From: Bifidobacterium catulorum
GTDB lineage: Bacteria; Actinomycetota; Actinomycetes; Actinomycetales; Bifidobacteriaceae
DNA length: 64,000 bases
NCBI RefSeq assembly: GCF_003129925.1
Contig: NZ_QFFN01000010.1
Span: forward strand, 1 to 64,000
Direction of reading: 5' to 3'
A program made the translations under genes and the position numbers. Each line of letters begins with the position of its first letter. Position 1 is the stretch's first letter. Positions 40,306 through 50,546 of this stretch are shown here, in pieces. The notes under the pieces are model-generated. The model ran no database searches, was not told the origin of the DNA, and saw only the letters and a list, made by a program, of their open reading frames with translations.

Positions 40306-41807
40306 ACGAACGGACCGAACGGCTCACGCAGACGACGCATCCGACCCGGACGAATCAGACACCACGAACGTCCCGCACGACGGCCGACGCCAAACGCCCC
40401 GTCGGCGCGAAGCTCACCGTCGCCGTCATCGCGCTCGCCATCCTCACCTTCCTCGGCATCCTGTCCGAAACATCGCTCAACATCGCCTACTCCACACTCA
40501 TGGAGGAGTTCTCAATCGGCGCGTCCGTCGTGCAATGGCTCACCACCGGCTACCTGCTGCTGTTGTCCATCGCGATCCCGAGCTCGCCGTTCATGGTGCG
40601 CCGCTTCGCCACCCGCACCCTGTTCGTCGCGGCCGTCGCTATCTTCACGCTCGGCACGCTGATCGGAGCGCTCGCCTCGAGCTTCCCGATGCTGCTGGGC
40701 GCGCGTCTGGTCATGGCTCTCGGCACCGGCATCTCGCTGCCGCTCATCACCAACATCATCCTGGAGAAGGCGCCGCTCGAACAGCGCGGCGCGATGCTCG
40801 GCATCGTCAGCCTCGTCACCTGCGCCGCTCCCGCCATCGGCCCGGTATTCGGCGGCGTCGTCATGGAATACCTCGACTGGCATTGGATCTTCTACACGAT
40901 GCTGCCGTTCCTTGTGCTCTCGTTCGCGCTCGGCATGGCGTCCGTGCCGGAGATCCGCTACCCCGGCGACAGGGAGCACGCCTCCATCAGCGTGCCGTCG
41001 CTCATGCTGGTGGCGTTGGGCCTCGCAGGCCTCATCGTGGCGGTGGGCTTCTACGCAGAATGGAACGGCGACTGGCGGTTCTGGGCCACGCTTGTCGCGG
41101 CCGTGGCGGTGCTCGTCGTATTCGTGGCCGTGCAGCTTCGCATGGAGCATCCGCTCATCGAGGTGCGCGTGTTCGGCTACGCGGGGTTCTCGCTCGGCAT
41201 GCTCATCCTGCTCATGGTCTCGGGCGGCGTGCTGGGATTGAACTTCCTGCTGCCGATCCTGCTGCAGCGCGGCTTCGGCCACGGTTCGCTCGTCGCGGCG
41301 TTGATCCTGCTGCCGGGCGCGGTCGTCGGCGCCATCGCGGCCCCGATGATCGGCGGCGCGTTGAAGAGCCATTTCCCGCCGAAGTTCATCCTGTGCGGTT
41401 TCATCGGTGTCACCGTGATGGACATCGCGCTCATCGTGGGGCACGCGAACGTGTGGGTGGTGGCAATCTCGTACGCGCTGTTCATGGCCGCGTCCGGCTT
41501 CGTGCTCGTGCCCGACCAGACCCACGCCCTGAACCAATTGCCCGCACGGCTCAACGCCGACGGCTCGGCCGTGATGAACACCGTCCAGCAGCTGGCCGGC
41601 GCGATCGGCACCGCCGTGGCCAGCGCCCTGATCACCGAGTTCGCCGCCTCCGCCGCGCGCTCCGGCGCGACCTCCGCCGACTCGTATCTTGAAGGGTTCG
41701 CGTCGAGCATGTGGGTCATCGCCGGGTTGGCCGTGGCCGGCATCGTCCTCGCCGCGCTCATGTTCCGCTTCTCCACGCGTCGCCCACCCGAGATGGTCGA
41801 GGTGTGA
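40302..41807 (+). CDS. DHA2-family multidrug efflux MFS transporter
   Basis: 501 residues, about 14 membrane helices. Key stretches are LGILSETSLNIAYSTLMEEFSIGASVVQWLTTGYLLLLSIAIP and RLVMALGTGISLPLITNIILEKAPLEQRGAMLGIVSLVTCAAPAIGPVFGGVVM. The 35-residue Thr-rich N-terminus is hydrophilic. It is co-transcribed with MarR (ATGA overlap), the usual drug-inducible arrangement. Confidence 0.9.
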   Translation: MNERTERLTQTTHPTRTNQTPRTSRTTADAKRPVGAKLTVAVIALAILTFLGILSETSLNIAYSTLMEEFSIGASVVQWLTTGYLLLLSIAIPSSPFMVRRFATRTLFVAAVAIFTLGTLIGALASSFPMLLGARLVMALGTGISLPLITNIILEKAPLEQRGAMLGIVSLVTCAAPAIGPVFGGVVMEYLDWHWIFYTMLPFLVLSFALGMASVPEIRYPGDREHASISVPSLMLVALGLAGLIVAVGFYAEWNGDWRFWATLVAAVAVLVVFVAVQLRMEHPLIEVRVFGYAGFSLGMLILLMVSGGVLGLNFLLPILLQRGFGHGSLVAALILLPGAVVGAIAAPMIGGALKSHFPPKFILCGFIGVTVMDIALIVGHANVWVVAISYALFMAASGFVLVPDQTHALNQLPARLNADGSAVMNTVQQLAGAIGTAVASALITEFAASAARSGATSADSYLEGFASSMWVIAGLAVAGIVLAALMFRFSTRRPPEMVEV

Positions 41808-41957
41808 CTCCGCGTGAACATGGCGGCGTTCGGCGTGCCGTGAGGTGGCGCGACCGTCACGTCACCTGTTGGTGAGCGCCATTTGGGCGTATCGCGGCAA
41901 CGTGTCACGCCGTTCGCTCATCCGCCTGTTCCCGTGAGGCGCCGGCGTCTTCCGGTT

Positions 41958-41987
41958 TTGACTTCGAGCGCTTGAGGTCCGTAGCGT
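41958..41987 (+). promoter_or_regulatory. Possible promoter of the cupin gene
   Basis: -35 TTGACT (41958-41963), 18-base spacer, -10 TAGCGT (41982-41987), about 100 bases before the cupin ATG. The rest of the 282-base gap shows nothing recognisable. Confidence 0.4.
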
Positions 41988-42089
41988 GCGAAGAAAGGCA
42001 CCGTCATCGGAACCGTTGCGGCTATCACAGCTCGGCCCCGGTTTCCGGCGAAACGGCGCAAAAGACAAACACATGGAAGGACAACGATC

Positions 42090-42488
42090 ATGGACAATCC
42101 GAGCGCATTCCCCATGGGCGATCCGAACGATGCGTACGCCGAGTATTTCGAGGGCCAAAGCTATCTCGCGCCGCTCGCCGGCGACGGTCAGGTGAGCGTG
42201 GCGAACGTGACGTTCGAGCCCGGTTGTACGAACCACTGGCATATCCACCATGGCGTGTGCCAGGTCCTGCTCGCCGTGGGCGGGCGCGGCTACTACCAGA
42301 TCGAAGGTCATGACCCGGTCGAGCTCAAGCCCGGAGACGTGGCCTACATCCCGCCGGAGACCAAGCACTGGCACGGCGCCGCTCCCACCGAGGCGTTCGC
42401 GCACATCGCCGTCATGCCGAAGCGTGACGGCGCCTCCAACGAATGGCTCGAACCTGTCGACGAGGAGGAGTACCGCAGGCTCGCGTAG
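42090..42488 (+). CDS. Cupin-domain protein
   Basis: 132 residues, a single small cupin barrel. Motif 1 is FEPGCTNHWHIHHGVCQVLLAVGGRGYYQ with His metal ligands, and motif 2 is PGDVAYIPPETKHWHGA. It resembles the cupins fused or adjacent to carboxymuconolactone decarboxylases, often involved in quinone or aldehyde stress. AAGGAC precedes the ATG. Substrate unknown. Confidence 0.87.
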   Translation: MDNPSAFPMGDPNDAYAEYFEGQSYLAPLAGDGQVSVANVTFEPGCTNHWHIHHGVCQVLLAVGGRGYYQIEGHDPVELKPGDVAYIPPETKHWHGAAPTEAFAHIAVMPKRDGASNEWLEPVDEEEYRRLA

Positions 42489-42504
42489 CCTTGTGGGGCA
42501 TCGT

Positions 42505-43719
42505 CTATTGCAGGAACCAACGCCATGCGGGAACCACGTCGATGGTTCCCGCGGGAGTGGTAACGCTTCCCTCCTCATCCAATGAGATAAGCGTTCCGTG
42601 CCGTAGGCCCGTATTGGACATGGCTGCCGTGAGGTTGCCTATCTCGCTGCGGAATTTGTCGCTCAACGACGGGTCCGCGAAGTCGGCGACGCTTGTGCTG
42701 TCAATGCCGGTCCGTACTGCGACCTGGATCAGTTGATATGGCTCGCCGGTCGCCTCGTCTCCGACGACGAAGTCCACTTCCGGGCAGTTTTTGGCTGAAT
42801 ATGAGGCGATCGCGTTGCTTCGATTGTCGCCGTATCGTCGTTTGAGTTCTATGAACACCGCCGTTTCCAGCCGTTGCCCGAGGTCGAGATGATTGGCGGG
42901 CGCCACGGCCAATGAGAGGCCGGGGTCGACGGAATAGACCTTGTACGAGGATTTGGGGTTGTCTCGGATGGAGAGGGTGAAGTCGCCCACTTTGAATAGC
43001 AGGTGTGCATCTTCGAAATCGTCCATCAGGTCATACAGCTTGGGGCCGGAGACCGGAACCTGCATGCCGCGCAGGGCTTTGATCTGGGCGTTGACGGGGA
43101 ATTTGAGTCCTGTGGATCGCATGGCGTTGCGGGAAAAACGTGTGGCGACCCGCATCGAGGTGGTGCCGAATCGTTCCAGGACATCCTTGATGACGATCTC
43201 ATCCGCATAGCCCTGAAGCATGCGCATGCGGTCAAGCGTACCCATGCGCTGCACGGCGGGGAATCCTCCCACGTTGAGATATTCAACGAACGCGGATTGC
43301 AGCGGGCGCCGTGTGTTCGCGGAATACTCCCCAGCGATCCGGGTCGTCGGAATATCGTGGAACAGGCAATACTCCTTGAAACTCAGAGGCCACATCTCCC
43401 TTGACAGGGAGCGGCCGCGCAGGTTCGTGGGAATGTCCGAAGACAGCAGTTTCGATGAGGAGCCGGTGAGCACGATGGTGACATTATGCTGTTCGGCCAC
43501 GCGACGGATGAAATTCGTCCAGTATGGCGCTTCCTGAATTTCGTCGAAAAGGAGGTAACAGCCGTTCAATGCTTCGGGCACCATGCGGTAATAGGCATCA
43601 AGCAGGTCGGCGAGGGTGTGGTCAGTGAATGGCATGATTCGTTCGTCATCGAATGAGAAATGGAATAGCCTTGTGCGTGGTGTTCCGACGGTAAGAAGCC
43701 TGTCCATAAGCTGGTACAT
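42505..43719 (-). pseudogene. 5'-truncated DUF4143 AAA ATPase
   Basis: 404 residues matching the AAA_14/DUF4143 family from just after the P-loop: YQLMDRLL, Walker B CYLLFDEIQEAPYWTNFIRRVAEQHNVTIVLTGSSSKLLS, RGRSLSREMWPLSFKEY and the C-terminal nuclease-like EVDFVVGDEATGEPYQLIQVA. Family members begin with a GxxxxGK P-loop about 10 residues before YQLMDRLL. Here an in-frame TGA lies four codons upstream of the first ATG and no P-loop is found in any frame. Without Walker A it should not bind ATP normally, so the gene is probably dead or a fragment. The C-terminal part is intact. Confidence 0.75.
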
Positions 43720-43761
43720 GGCGTACCATCAATTGCGCCATGTAAAACCTCCATGTCGAAA

Positions 43762-43781
43762 AGCATGTATATTCACATGCT
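43762..43781. repeat. Inverted repeat at the break of the truncated ATPase
   Basis: AGCATGT-N6-ACATGCT, 43 bases upstream of the truncated ATPase ATG. It may be an old operator or the scar of the rearrangement that removed the P-loop. Confidence 0.45.
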
Positions 43782-43961
43782 ATGACGATACGGAGATGGC
43801 TTGAAGAGAAACGCAGGCGGAATCCGGAGCGTCGCCGATGGAAGTCGCCATCGGGAAGGGGCACTCATAGAACATGCCCAAAATGTGCCCACGATCATGA
43901 CAAGAGTCGCTGAAGGACCGCGAAAACCGGTTCATGCATATCAGCCGCAAGCGCACTCGAC

Positions 43962-44072
43962 ATGGATCTGACTGTTCTGCTGTACCAGAACGGCTATCCG
44001 CCGGAATGGAACGAGGAAGTGTTCGACAAGGTGATGGCGCAGGCGACGAACTACAAGTCGCAACCATGGTGA
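43962..44072 (+). pseudogene. C-terminal remnant of a second type I HsdR
   Basis: The 36 codons from ATG 43962 to the TGA read as a match to the extreme C-terminus of DUF3387-type HsdR proteins, with the recognisable core QNGYPPEWNEEVFDKVMAQA. The upstream codons in another frame (SLKDRENRFMHISRKR) may be a shifted continuation. The intact HsdR at 4.7-7.8 kb ends quite differently, so this is the relic of a different type I system, not a duplicate. Confidence 0.65.
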
Positions 44073-44109
44073 CGCACCATGCGTTGGCCGAGAGGCCGCC
44101 GATCGGGTT

Positions 44110-44706
44110 CTAGCGCGTCGGGTCCAGCCAGTCGGCCACGGCGCGTTCGACGGCGTCGGGACGGCATTGCGCGTCGGTGCCGGGGATCGCCAGACCCGGC
44201 AGCACGGTCGCGCCGGTCAGGGCGGCTATGCGGGCGGGCGTCTCCTTGAAGCCGCTGCCGCCGTGCGTGATGAACGGCAGGATGGTCTTGCCATGCCAGT
44301 CGTGGTCGGCGATGAACGTCTCGACCTCCAACGGCATCTCCCCGCACCAGATGGGGTAGCCGAGATACACCGTGTCCGCGGCGTCGAACACTGCGTCGAC
44401 GCCCGATTCCGCGGTGGTGCCGCGCGTCGGGCCGCCGTGACGCCCGCCGTCGGTGTTCTCGTCGGTGTTCTCGTTGGCGAATTCGACGACGATCTTCGCC
44501 TTCACGCCTTCGGCCATCTCCTCCTTGACCCGGTCCACGGTGTCGCTGTAGGTCGGCGGATAGGGAATCTCCGGCCGGATCTCGATGACGGGCGCGCCGG
44601 TGGCTTCGGCGATGGCGTCCGCCACCTTCGCGGTGTTGCCCTCGTAGACGTAGCCGACCTCGTAGTTCTCGTCGGCGCGCGAGAACATGACGATGACCGA
44701 TGACAT
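44110..44706 (-). CDS. Flavodoxin
   Basis: 198 residues of the flavodoxin_4 type. The phosphate-binding loop is FSRADENYEVGYVYEGNTAKVADAIAEATGA, then VYLGYPIWCGEMPLEVETFI and FITHGGSGFKETPARIAALTG, which bind the isoalloxazine. An insert rich in Asn/Asp/Thr/Gly (FANENTDENTDGGRHGGPTRG) is unusual. ATG 44706 has GGAGGGG upstream; seven codons further is an alternative ATG without spacing. It lies back-to-back with the TetR gene and may be under the same conditions. Confidence 0.88.
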   Translation of the reverse strand: MSSVIVMFSRADENYEVGYVYEGNTAKVADAIAEATGAPVIEIRPEIPYPPTYSDTVDRVKEEMAEGVKAKIVVEFANENTDENTDGGRHGGPTRGTTAESGVDAVFDAADTVYLGYPIWCGEMPLEVETFIADHDWHGKTILPFITHGGSGFKETPARIAALTGATVLPGLAIPGTDAQCRPDAVERAVADWLDPTR

Positions 44707-44748
44707 GGCCCCTCCTCCGTTCGACATGACGTTGACGTACAGACCAAT

Positions 44749-45480
<732 letters not shown>

Positions 45481-45533
45481 TGTCTTCCTCCCGTCCGGTC
45501 CATAAATCCTACAAGATGTCTAATATTGAGGAT

Positions 45534-45558
45534 TTTTATTCAACACGATGATGAATAA
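45534..45558. promoter_or_regulatory. TetR operator upstream of the YhgE/Pip-like gene
   Basis: TTTTATTC-N11-GAATAA between the divergent TetR and YhgE-like genes. The half-sites and the 11-base spacing are the same as at 47028-47066. Confidence 0.68.
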
Positions 45559-45605
45559 GCTCATTGTACGCATGAACTCGACCAATGCAAGGAAAGAAGG
45601 GAACC

Positions 45606-46916
45606 ATGCAATCGAATATCCGTCGATACGCGCGATACCTGCTGCCGCTGGTGGCCATCGCCGCCGTATCATGCCTCATGGCGCTGATGTTCTATCCGAT
45701 GATGAACGCCAATATGAAGAACGTGCCCGTCGCCATCCTCTCGCTCGACAAAGGGTCCGAGGTCCAGGGCAAGACGACCAACATCGGCGACACGCTCGTC
45801 GACAAGATGACCTCCGCCGCATCGGATTCCGATGATGATCCGGCGATCGCATGGCATGAGGTGCACTCGCGCGACGACATCGACCGCGGGTTCGACAACC
45901 ATGAATACTATGCCGCCATCGTGATCCCGAAGGACTTCACCGCCAAGCAGGTCGCCGTCAAGCAGACCGAGGCCAAGAAGAGCATGGAATCGGCGACCGC
46001 GTTGGCGCAGGCCATGATGACGGCGCAGACCCAGGCGCAGATGCAGGCCCGGCAGAAGGGGCTGACCGGCGAGGCCGCGCAGAAGGCGGTGCAGGCCGCC
46101 GTGCAGAAGGCCATGCAGCAGGCGGCGGCGCAGCAGTCCGGGGCGACGTCGGACTCCGCGTCCTCCGCCTCCGTTGCGCCGACCATCGAACTGACCGTCG
46201 ACAACGCCAAGAGTCCAATGCTGGCGAACCTGCTCAAGCAGAGTCTGCCGGCGATGCTGGGGAAGACCGGCGCCACCGTGAAGACCACCACGCTCCATGA
46301 AGGCGACGTCGCGACGAACAGCTCCCTGCCCACCGCCGCCATGATGGGGCAGAACGTGCTCATCATGCCCACCTACCTGATGTCTCTGATCGTATCGCTG
46401 CTGTGTGCGATGCAGTTCGCCCGCACTTCGTACGACAGCCGTACGCAACGTTGGGCGACGTTCGGCATGCAGCTCGGCGCGGCGTTGGTGTGGTCGCTGG
46501 GCGTGGCGCTCGGTGCCGACTGCATCTTCGCCATGCTCGGCTCGGGCTGGCTTTCCGGCTCGATGGTCGTGTTCCTGTGGTTCGCCAGCTTCGCGCTGAT
46601 GAGCGTGCTGCTCGGACTGATGAACATCGGCCGTCCGCTCGGCATCCTGTGCGGCGTGCTCGGCATGGGGCTCGGCATGACCAGTGGCCTGTTCCCGTCC
46701 GAGCTGCTGCCGGCGTTCTGGCACGACTGGATCTATGGGTGGGTGCCGCAGCGGTTCATCGGCGAAGGCGTGCGTGCGGTGCTCTATGGCGGTGAGGGCT
46801 GGTGGAACGCCGGCAGCGAGCCGATGCTCGTCATCCTGTGCGTGGGATTGGCGGTCTTCGTCCTCGCCGGGCTCATGCCCCTTGGTCGGCACAAGGCCAG
46901 GGAGGCCGCGGAATAG
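45606..46916 (+). CDS. YhgE/Pip-like ABC-2 type membrane protein
   Basis: 436 residues. An N-terminal membrane helix (YLLPLVAIAAVSCLMALMFYPM) is followed by a 300-residue extracytoplasmic region with the YhgE/Pip pattern VPVAILSLDKGSEVQGKTTNIGDTLVDKM and a Gln/Ala-rich helix (MMTAQTQAQMQARQKG). Six C-terminal helices resemble ABC-2 permeases. Such proteins form export or lipid-transport systems and, next to TetR, often mediate antimicrobial resistance. AAGGAAGGG precedes ATG 45606. Confidence 0.85.
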   Translation: MQSNIRRYARYLLPLVAIAAVSCLMALMFYPMMNANMKNVPVAILSLDKGSEVQGKTTNIGDTLVDKMTSAASDSDDDPAIAWHEVHSRDDIDRGFDNHEYYAAIVIPKDFTAKQVAVKQTEAKKSMESATALAQAMMTAQTQAQMQARQKGLTGEAAQKAVQAAVQKAMQQAAAQQSGATSDSASSASVAPTIELTVDNAKSPMLANLLKQSLPAMLGKTGATVKTTTLHEGDVATNSSLPTAAMMGQNVLIMPTYLMSLIVSLLCAMQFARTSYDSRTQRWATFGMQLGAALVWSLGVALGADCIFAMLGSGWLSGSMVVFLWFASFALMSVLLGLMNIGRPLGILCGVLGMGLGMTSGLFPSELLPAFWHDWIYGWVPQRFIGEGVRAVLYGGEGWWNAGSEPMLVILCVGLAVFVLAGLMPLGRHKAREAAE

Positions 46917-47027
46917 CATTCGGCGAGAACGCGGTGTCGGGCGGGTTCCTCAGGGGTGCCCGCCCGTGTGGTCGGATGGCGTGCATCGGTGAGACGTCTC
47001 CGGAAAAACCTACGGATCAGCCGATGT

Positions 47028-47066
47028 TGTCGATTTTATTCGACAGTTTGTTGAATAAAATCGACA
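47028..47066. promoter_or_regulatory. TetR operator upstream of the ABC ATPase gene
   Basis: Perfect 14-bp arms TGTCGATTTTATTC and GAATAAAATCGACA separated by 11 bases, 38 bases before the ATPase start. It contains the same TTTTATTC-N11-GAATAA core as 45534-45558. Confidence 0.8.
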
Positions 47067-47103
47067 TCGACAATGAAGAAACGAAGAACAACGAGGCGAT
47101 ACC

Positions 47104-47805
47104 ATGACATTCCTTGAATTCCATGATGTGGTCCGGCAGTACGGCAGCGGGGAATCCGCGGTACTGGCCCTGGACCACGCGACCTTCGACATCGAACAGG
47201 GCGAACTCGCCGTCATCCTCGGCGCATCCGGCGCCGGAAAATCCACGGCGCTGAACATCCTCGGCGGCATGGACCGCGCCACATCCGGCAGCGTCACGCT
47301 CGACGGCACAGACCTCACCAAGGCCACCGAGGCGCAGCTCACCGACTACCGGCGCTTCGACGTGGGCTTCGTGTTCCAGTTCTACAACCTCGTGCCCAAC
47401 CTCACCGCCCTAGAGAACGTGGAGCTCGCCAGCCAGATCTGCCCCGACGCGCTCGACGCCAGGGAGACCCTCGACAAGGTCGGCCTCGGCGAACGTCTCG
47501 GCAACTTCCCGGCACAGCTGTCCGGCGGCGAACAGCAGCGTGTGGCCATCGCCCGCGCGATCGCCAAGAACCCGAAGCTGTTGCTGTGCGACGAGCCGAC
47601 CGGTGCGCTCGACTACGCCACCGGCAAGCAGATCCTCCAGCTCCTGCAGGACGCCTGCCGTCAGCGCGGCATCACCGTGGCGCTCGTGACCCACAACTCC
47701 GCGCTCGCGCCCATGGGCGACCGCCTGATCCGGTTCCGCTCCGGCAAGGTCACCGAGATCGACGCCAACCCGAATCCGACGCCCATCGCCGACATCGAAT
47801 GGTAG
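47104..47805 (+). CDS. MacB/LolD-type ABC transporter ATPase
   Basis: 233 residues. Walker [11 protein letters not shown]-loop [20 protein letters not shown], signature [15 protein letters not shown], Walker [13 protein letters not shown] and His in VTHNSA. The sequence [17 protein letters not shown] is typical of the LolD/MacB/FtsE subgroup, which work with FtsX-type permeases. The large permease follows after 10 bases. Controlled by the TetR operator upstream. Confidence 0.92.
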   Translation: MTFLEFHDVVRQYGSGESAVLALDHATFDIEQGELAVILGASGAGKSTALNILGGMDRATSGSVTLDGTDLTKATEAQLTDYRRFDVGFVFQFYNLVPNLTALENVELASQICPDALDARETLDKVGLGERLGNFPAQLSGGEQQRVAIARAIAKNPKLLLCDEPTGALDYATGKQILQLLQDACRQRGITVALVTHNSALAPMGDRLIRFRSGKVTEIDANPNPTPIADIEW

Positions 47806-47815
47806 GGGAGTGACC

Positions 47816-50497
47816 ATGGCACAGCATCGCACAAAACGCGGCGGCACGCGCACCGCGCTGTGGAAGGACGCCTGGAGGGCGATCTCCGGCAACGGCCGCC
47901 GATTCGCGGCCATCGCCGTGATCTGCGCGGTCGGCGTGATGATGATGGGCGCATTGTCGTCGATCAGCACCGACCTTCGCGCCGGACTCGACGAATTCTT
48001 CGACGACGCATCGATGCACGACATCAGCATCGCATCCACCCTCGGCTTCGACGATGACGACATCACGGCACTGCGAGGCGTGGAGGGCGTGGCCGACGCG
48101 GCCGGACTGCGCTCGCAGAGCGTGACCACCAAGATTGACGGCCGCCGCGCGTCCGCGACCGTCACCGCATTGGCCGACCGGACCATCGACGAACCATATC
48201 TGACCGACGGCCGATTGCCCTCCGCCGCACATGAGATCGCCGTCACCGGACAATACCTTGCCGACAGCGGCAAACGCATCGGCGACGCCATGACGTTCTC
48301 GCCGGACGGATCGGCGACGTCATCCTCCTCCGAATCGGATTCCGATGAATCGGAGTCCGGTACGTTCGCCGACGGCGACTACACCATCGTCGGCACGGTC
48401 ATCGACCCGAACGACATCGTGAACCCCTCCGGCCCACTGGCGCTGGTCTCCGGCGCGAAGACCGTGTATCCGATGTTCGTCGACGGCGACGCCGTCTCCG
48501 ACGCCGACGCTCCCTACACATCGGCCGTCGTCACTGTGAAGGGCGCGGCATCGCTGAACACCTATGGCGACGAATATCTGGACCTCGTCGCCGATGCGCA
48601 GAAGAACATCGAAGCCATCCGGTCCGAACGCGAACAGGCCCGCACCGACACGGTGAAGGACGCCGCACGCAAACCCGTCGAGGAGAAGCTCGCCGAACAG
48701 CGCAAGCTCGTCGAGGCCATGCCGGACGGACTTCCGATGAAGACGCAGGCCGAGGAGAAGCTCGCCGAGGCGCAGTCCCGGCTCGACGAGAAACTGGCCG
48801 ACATGCCGACCGCGAAATGGGTCATCCGCGACCGCAACGCCCTCACCAGCTACGCCGACGTGAAGACCGAAGGCGAGATGATCGGCCGACTGGGCAAACT
48901 GTTCCCCATCCTGTTCCTCGTCATCGCGATCCTGGTGAGCCTCACCGCCGTCACCCGCATGGTGGAGGAGGACCGCCAGCTCATCGGCACCTACAAGGCC
49001 CTCGGCTACACGCGGCATGAGACCATGCTCAAATACCTCGTCTACTCGTCGGCCGCCGTGCTCGTCGGCGGAGTGATCGGTGACCTCATCGGCCTGCTCG
49101 GCCTGCCGTTCGTGTTCACCAAACGCATGCTTCACCTGCTGTACGTCATACCGACGTATCCGCTCATCATCGACTGGACCATCGGCATCGGCGGCATCCT
49201 GCTGTTCCTCGTGCTCATCGTGGGATGCGCGATGGTCGTCTGCACCGGCTCTCTGCGGCTCAACCCCGCCGAACTCATGCGTCCCAAGGCGCCCAAGGCC
49301 GGACGGACCATCCTGCTGCAGCGCGTCGGATTCGTATGGAACCATCTTTCGTTCCTTGGCAAGGTGACCGCACGCAACCTGTTCCGCTACAAGAGCCGTG
49401 CGCTCATGGTGATCGTCGGCGTGCTCGGCTGCACCGCGCTGATGACCGCCGGATTCGGCATGGGCAACTCCGCGTTGACGCTCATGCCCAGGCAGTTCAA
49501 CGAAGTGGCGACCTACGACGTCATGGCCCTGACCAAGCCCGCCGACCACGACACCGTGCAGAAACGTCTCGACGACGATCCCGACGTCAAATCCGCGCTG
49601 CCGTTGCATATCGAAAGCGCGACGCTGACCGCCGCCGACACGGATACGAAGCTCACCGTGCAGCTCATGGTCGTCCCGGATGGCGAATCACTCGACGGCT
49701 ACCTCGACCTGCACACCGAGGACGGCACCCCCATCAGCCTGGATGACTCGTCGAAGGCGGCCGCCGTGGTGACCGCCAACGCGGCGGAGGAGCTCGGCCT
49801 CGAAGCCGGCGGCACGGTGAACCTCGCCGACGCCATGATGGACTCCGCGGACGTCGCCGTCACCGGCGTGGCCCAATACTATACGGGCAATATCGTGGTG
49901 ATGACCGAAGACGCCTACGACCACACGTTCGGCGATGACGCCGATGAGCTCTCGCTCAACGCCGATCTCCTCAAGGTCGACGGCGACGACGAGGCGCGGA
50001 TCGCGTTTGCCGACAAGCTGGCCGAACAGGACGAATACCTGTCCGTGACCAGCACCGCCAAACAGCAGCGCGACTTCGCCAAGAGCTTCGCCGTCTTCTT
50101 TGTGATGATCGGGTTCATCGTGGTCATGGCCGCGATTCTGGCGGTGGTGGTGCTCTACACGCTCGCCAGCACGAACATCTCCGAACGCGAACGCGAACTC
50201 GCCACCATCAAGGTGCTGGGCTTCCGCCGCCGCGAGGTGCACGGCTACGTGAACAAGGAGATGCTGCTGCTGTGTGCGATAGGCATCGCGATCGGCCTGC
50301 CATGCGGGCGCGGACTGCTCGGCTTCCTGCTGGGCCAGCTCGACCTTCCCGGCATGAACATCGTGCCGAACGTGGCCTGGTACTGCTATGCGGCCGCCGC
50401 CGCGCTGGCCTTCGTGTTCGCGCTGCTCGTGGAGCTCGCCACCAACCGGTCCCTCGACCGCATCGACATGGTCGGCGCCCTGAAGAGCCCCGAATGA
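47816..50497 (+). CDS. Large FtsX/MacB-type ABC permease
   Basis: 893 residues with two FtsX modules. Helix 1 near residues 25-45 is followed by a long extracytoplasmic domain containing a Ser/Asp/Glu linker (SSSESDSDESESG) and a coiled coil (EKLAEQRKLVEAM...). Three helices with the FtsX hallmark LVSLTAVTRMVEEDRQLIGTYKALGYTRHETMLKYL come next, then a second extracytoplasmic domain and a second FtsX module (TNISERERELATIKVLGFRRREV). It probably uses conformational changes to export a peptide or lipid rather than forming a pore. ATG 47816 has GGGGAG upstream. Confidence 0.9.
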   Translation: MAQHRTKRGGTRTALWKDAWRAISGNGRRFAAIAVICAVGVMMMGALSSISTDLRAGLDEFFDDASMHDISIASTLGFDDDDITALRGVEGVADAAGLRSQSVTTKIDGRRASATVTALADRTIDEPYLTDGRLPSAAHEIAVTGQYLADSGKRIGDAMTFSPDGSATSSSSESDSDESESGTFADGDYTIVGTVIDPNDIVNPSGPLALVSGAKTVYPMFVDGDAVSDADAPYTSAVVTVKGAASLNTYGDEYLDLVADAQKNIEAIRSEREQARTDTVKDAARKPVEEKLAEQRKLVEAMPDGLPMKTQAEEKLAEAQSRLDEKLADMPTAKWVIRDRNALTSYADVKTEGEMIGRLGKLFPILFLVIAILVSLTAVTRMVEEDRQLIGTYKALGYTRHETMLKYLVYSSAAVLVGGVIGDLIGLLGLPFVFTKRMLHLLYVIPTYPLIIDWTIGIGGILLFLVLIVGCAMVVCTGSLRLNPAELMRPKAPKAGRTILLQRVGFVWNHLSFLGKVTARNLFRYKSRALMVIVGVLGCTALMTAGFGMGNSALTLMPRQFNEVATYDVMALTKPADHDTVQKRLDDDPDVKSALPLHIESATLTAADTDTKLTVQLMVVPDGESLDGYLDLHTEDGTPISLDDSSKAAAVVTANAAEELGLEAGGTVNLADAMMDSADVAVTGVAQYYTGNIVVMTEDAYDHTFGDDADELSLNADLLKVDGDDEARIAFADKLAEQDEYLSVTSTAKQQRDFAKSFAVFFVMIGFIVVMAAILAVVVLYTLASTNISERERELATIKVLGFRRREVHGYVNKEMLLLCAIGIAIGLPCGRGLLGFLLGQLDLPGMNIVPNVAWYCYAAAAALAFVFALLVELATNRSLDRIDMVGALKSPE

Positions 50498-50533
50498 TCC
50501 GATGACGATGGCCGCCATGCCCGCGGATGCAGG

Positions 50534-50539
50534 TACAAT
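50534..50539 (+). promoter_or_regulatory. -10 box TACAAT of a leaderless TetR gene
   Basis: TACAAT ends 7 bases before ATG 50547. The 14 bases just upstream (ATGCCCGCGGATGC) also precede the -10 box at 7993, an unexpected match between two unrelated genes. Confidence 0.55.
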
Positions 50540-50546
50540 TGCGGGC

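Noticed and set aside
43566-43864. Minus-strand frames upstream of the truncated ATPase as a frameshifted N-terminus
   Set aside because: I looked for a P-loop (GxxxxGK) in all three frames and found none, so a simple frameshift does not explain the loss.
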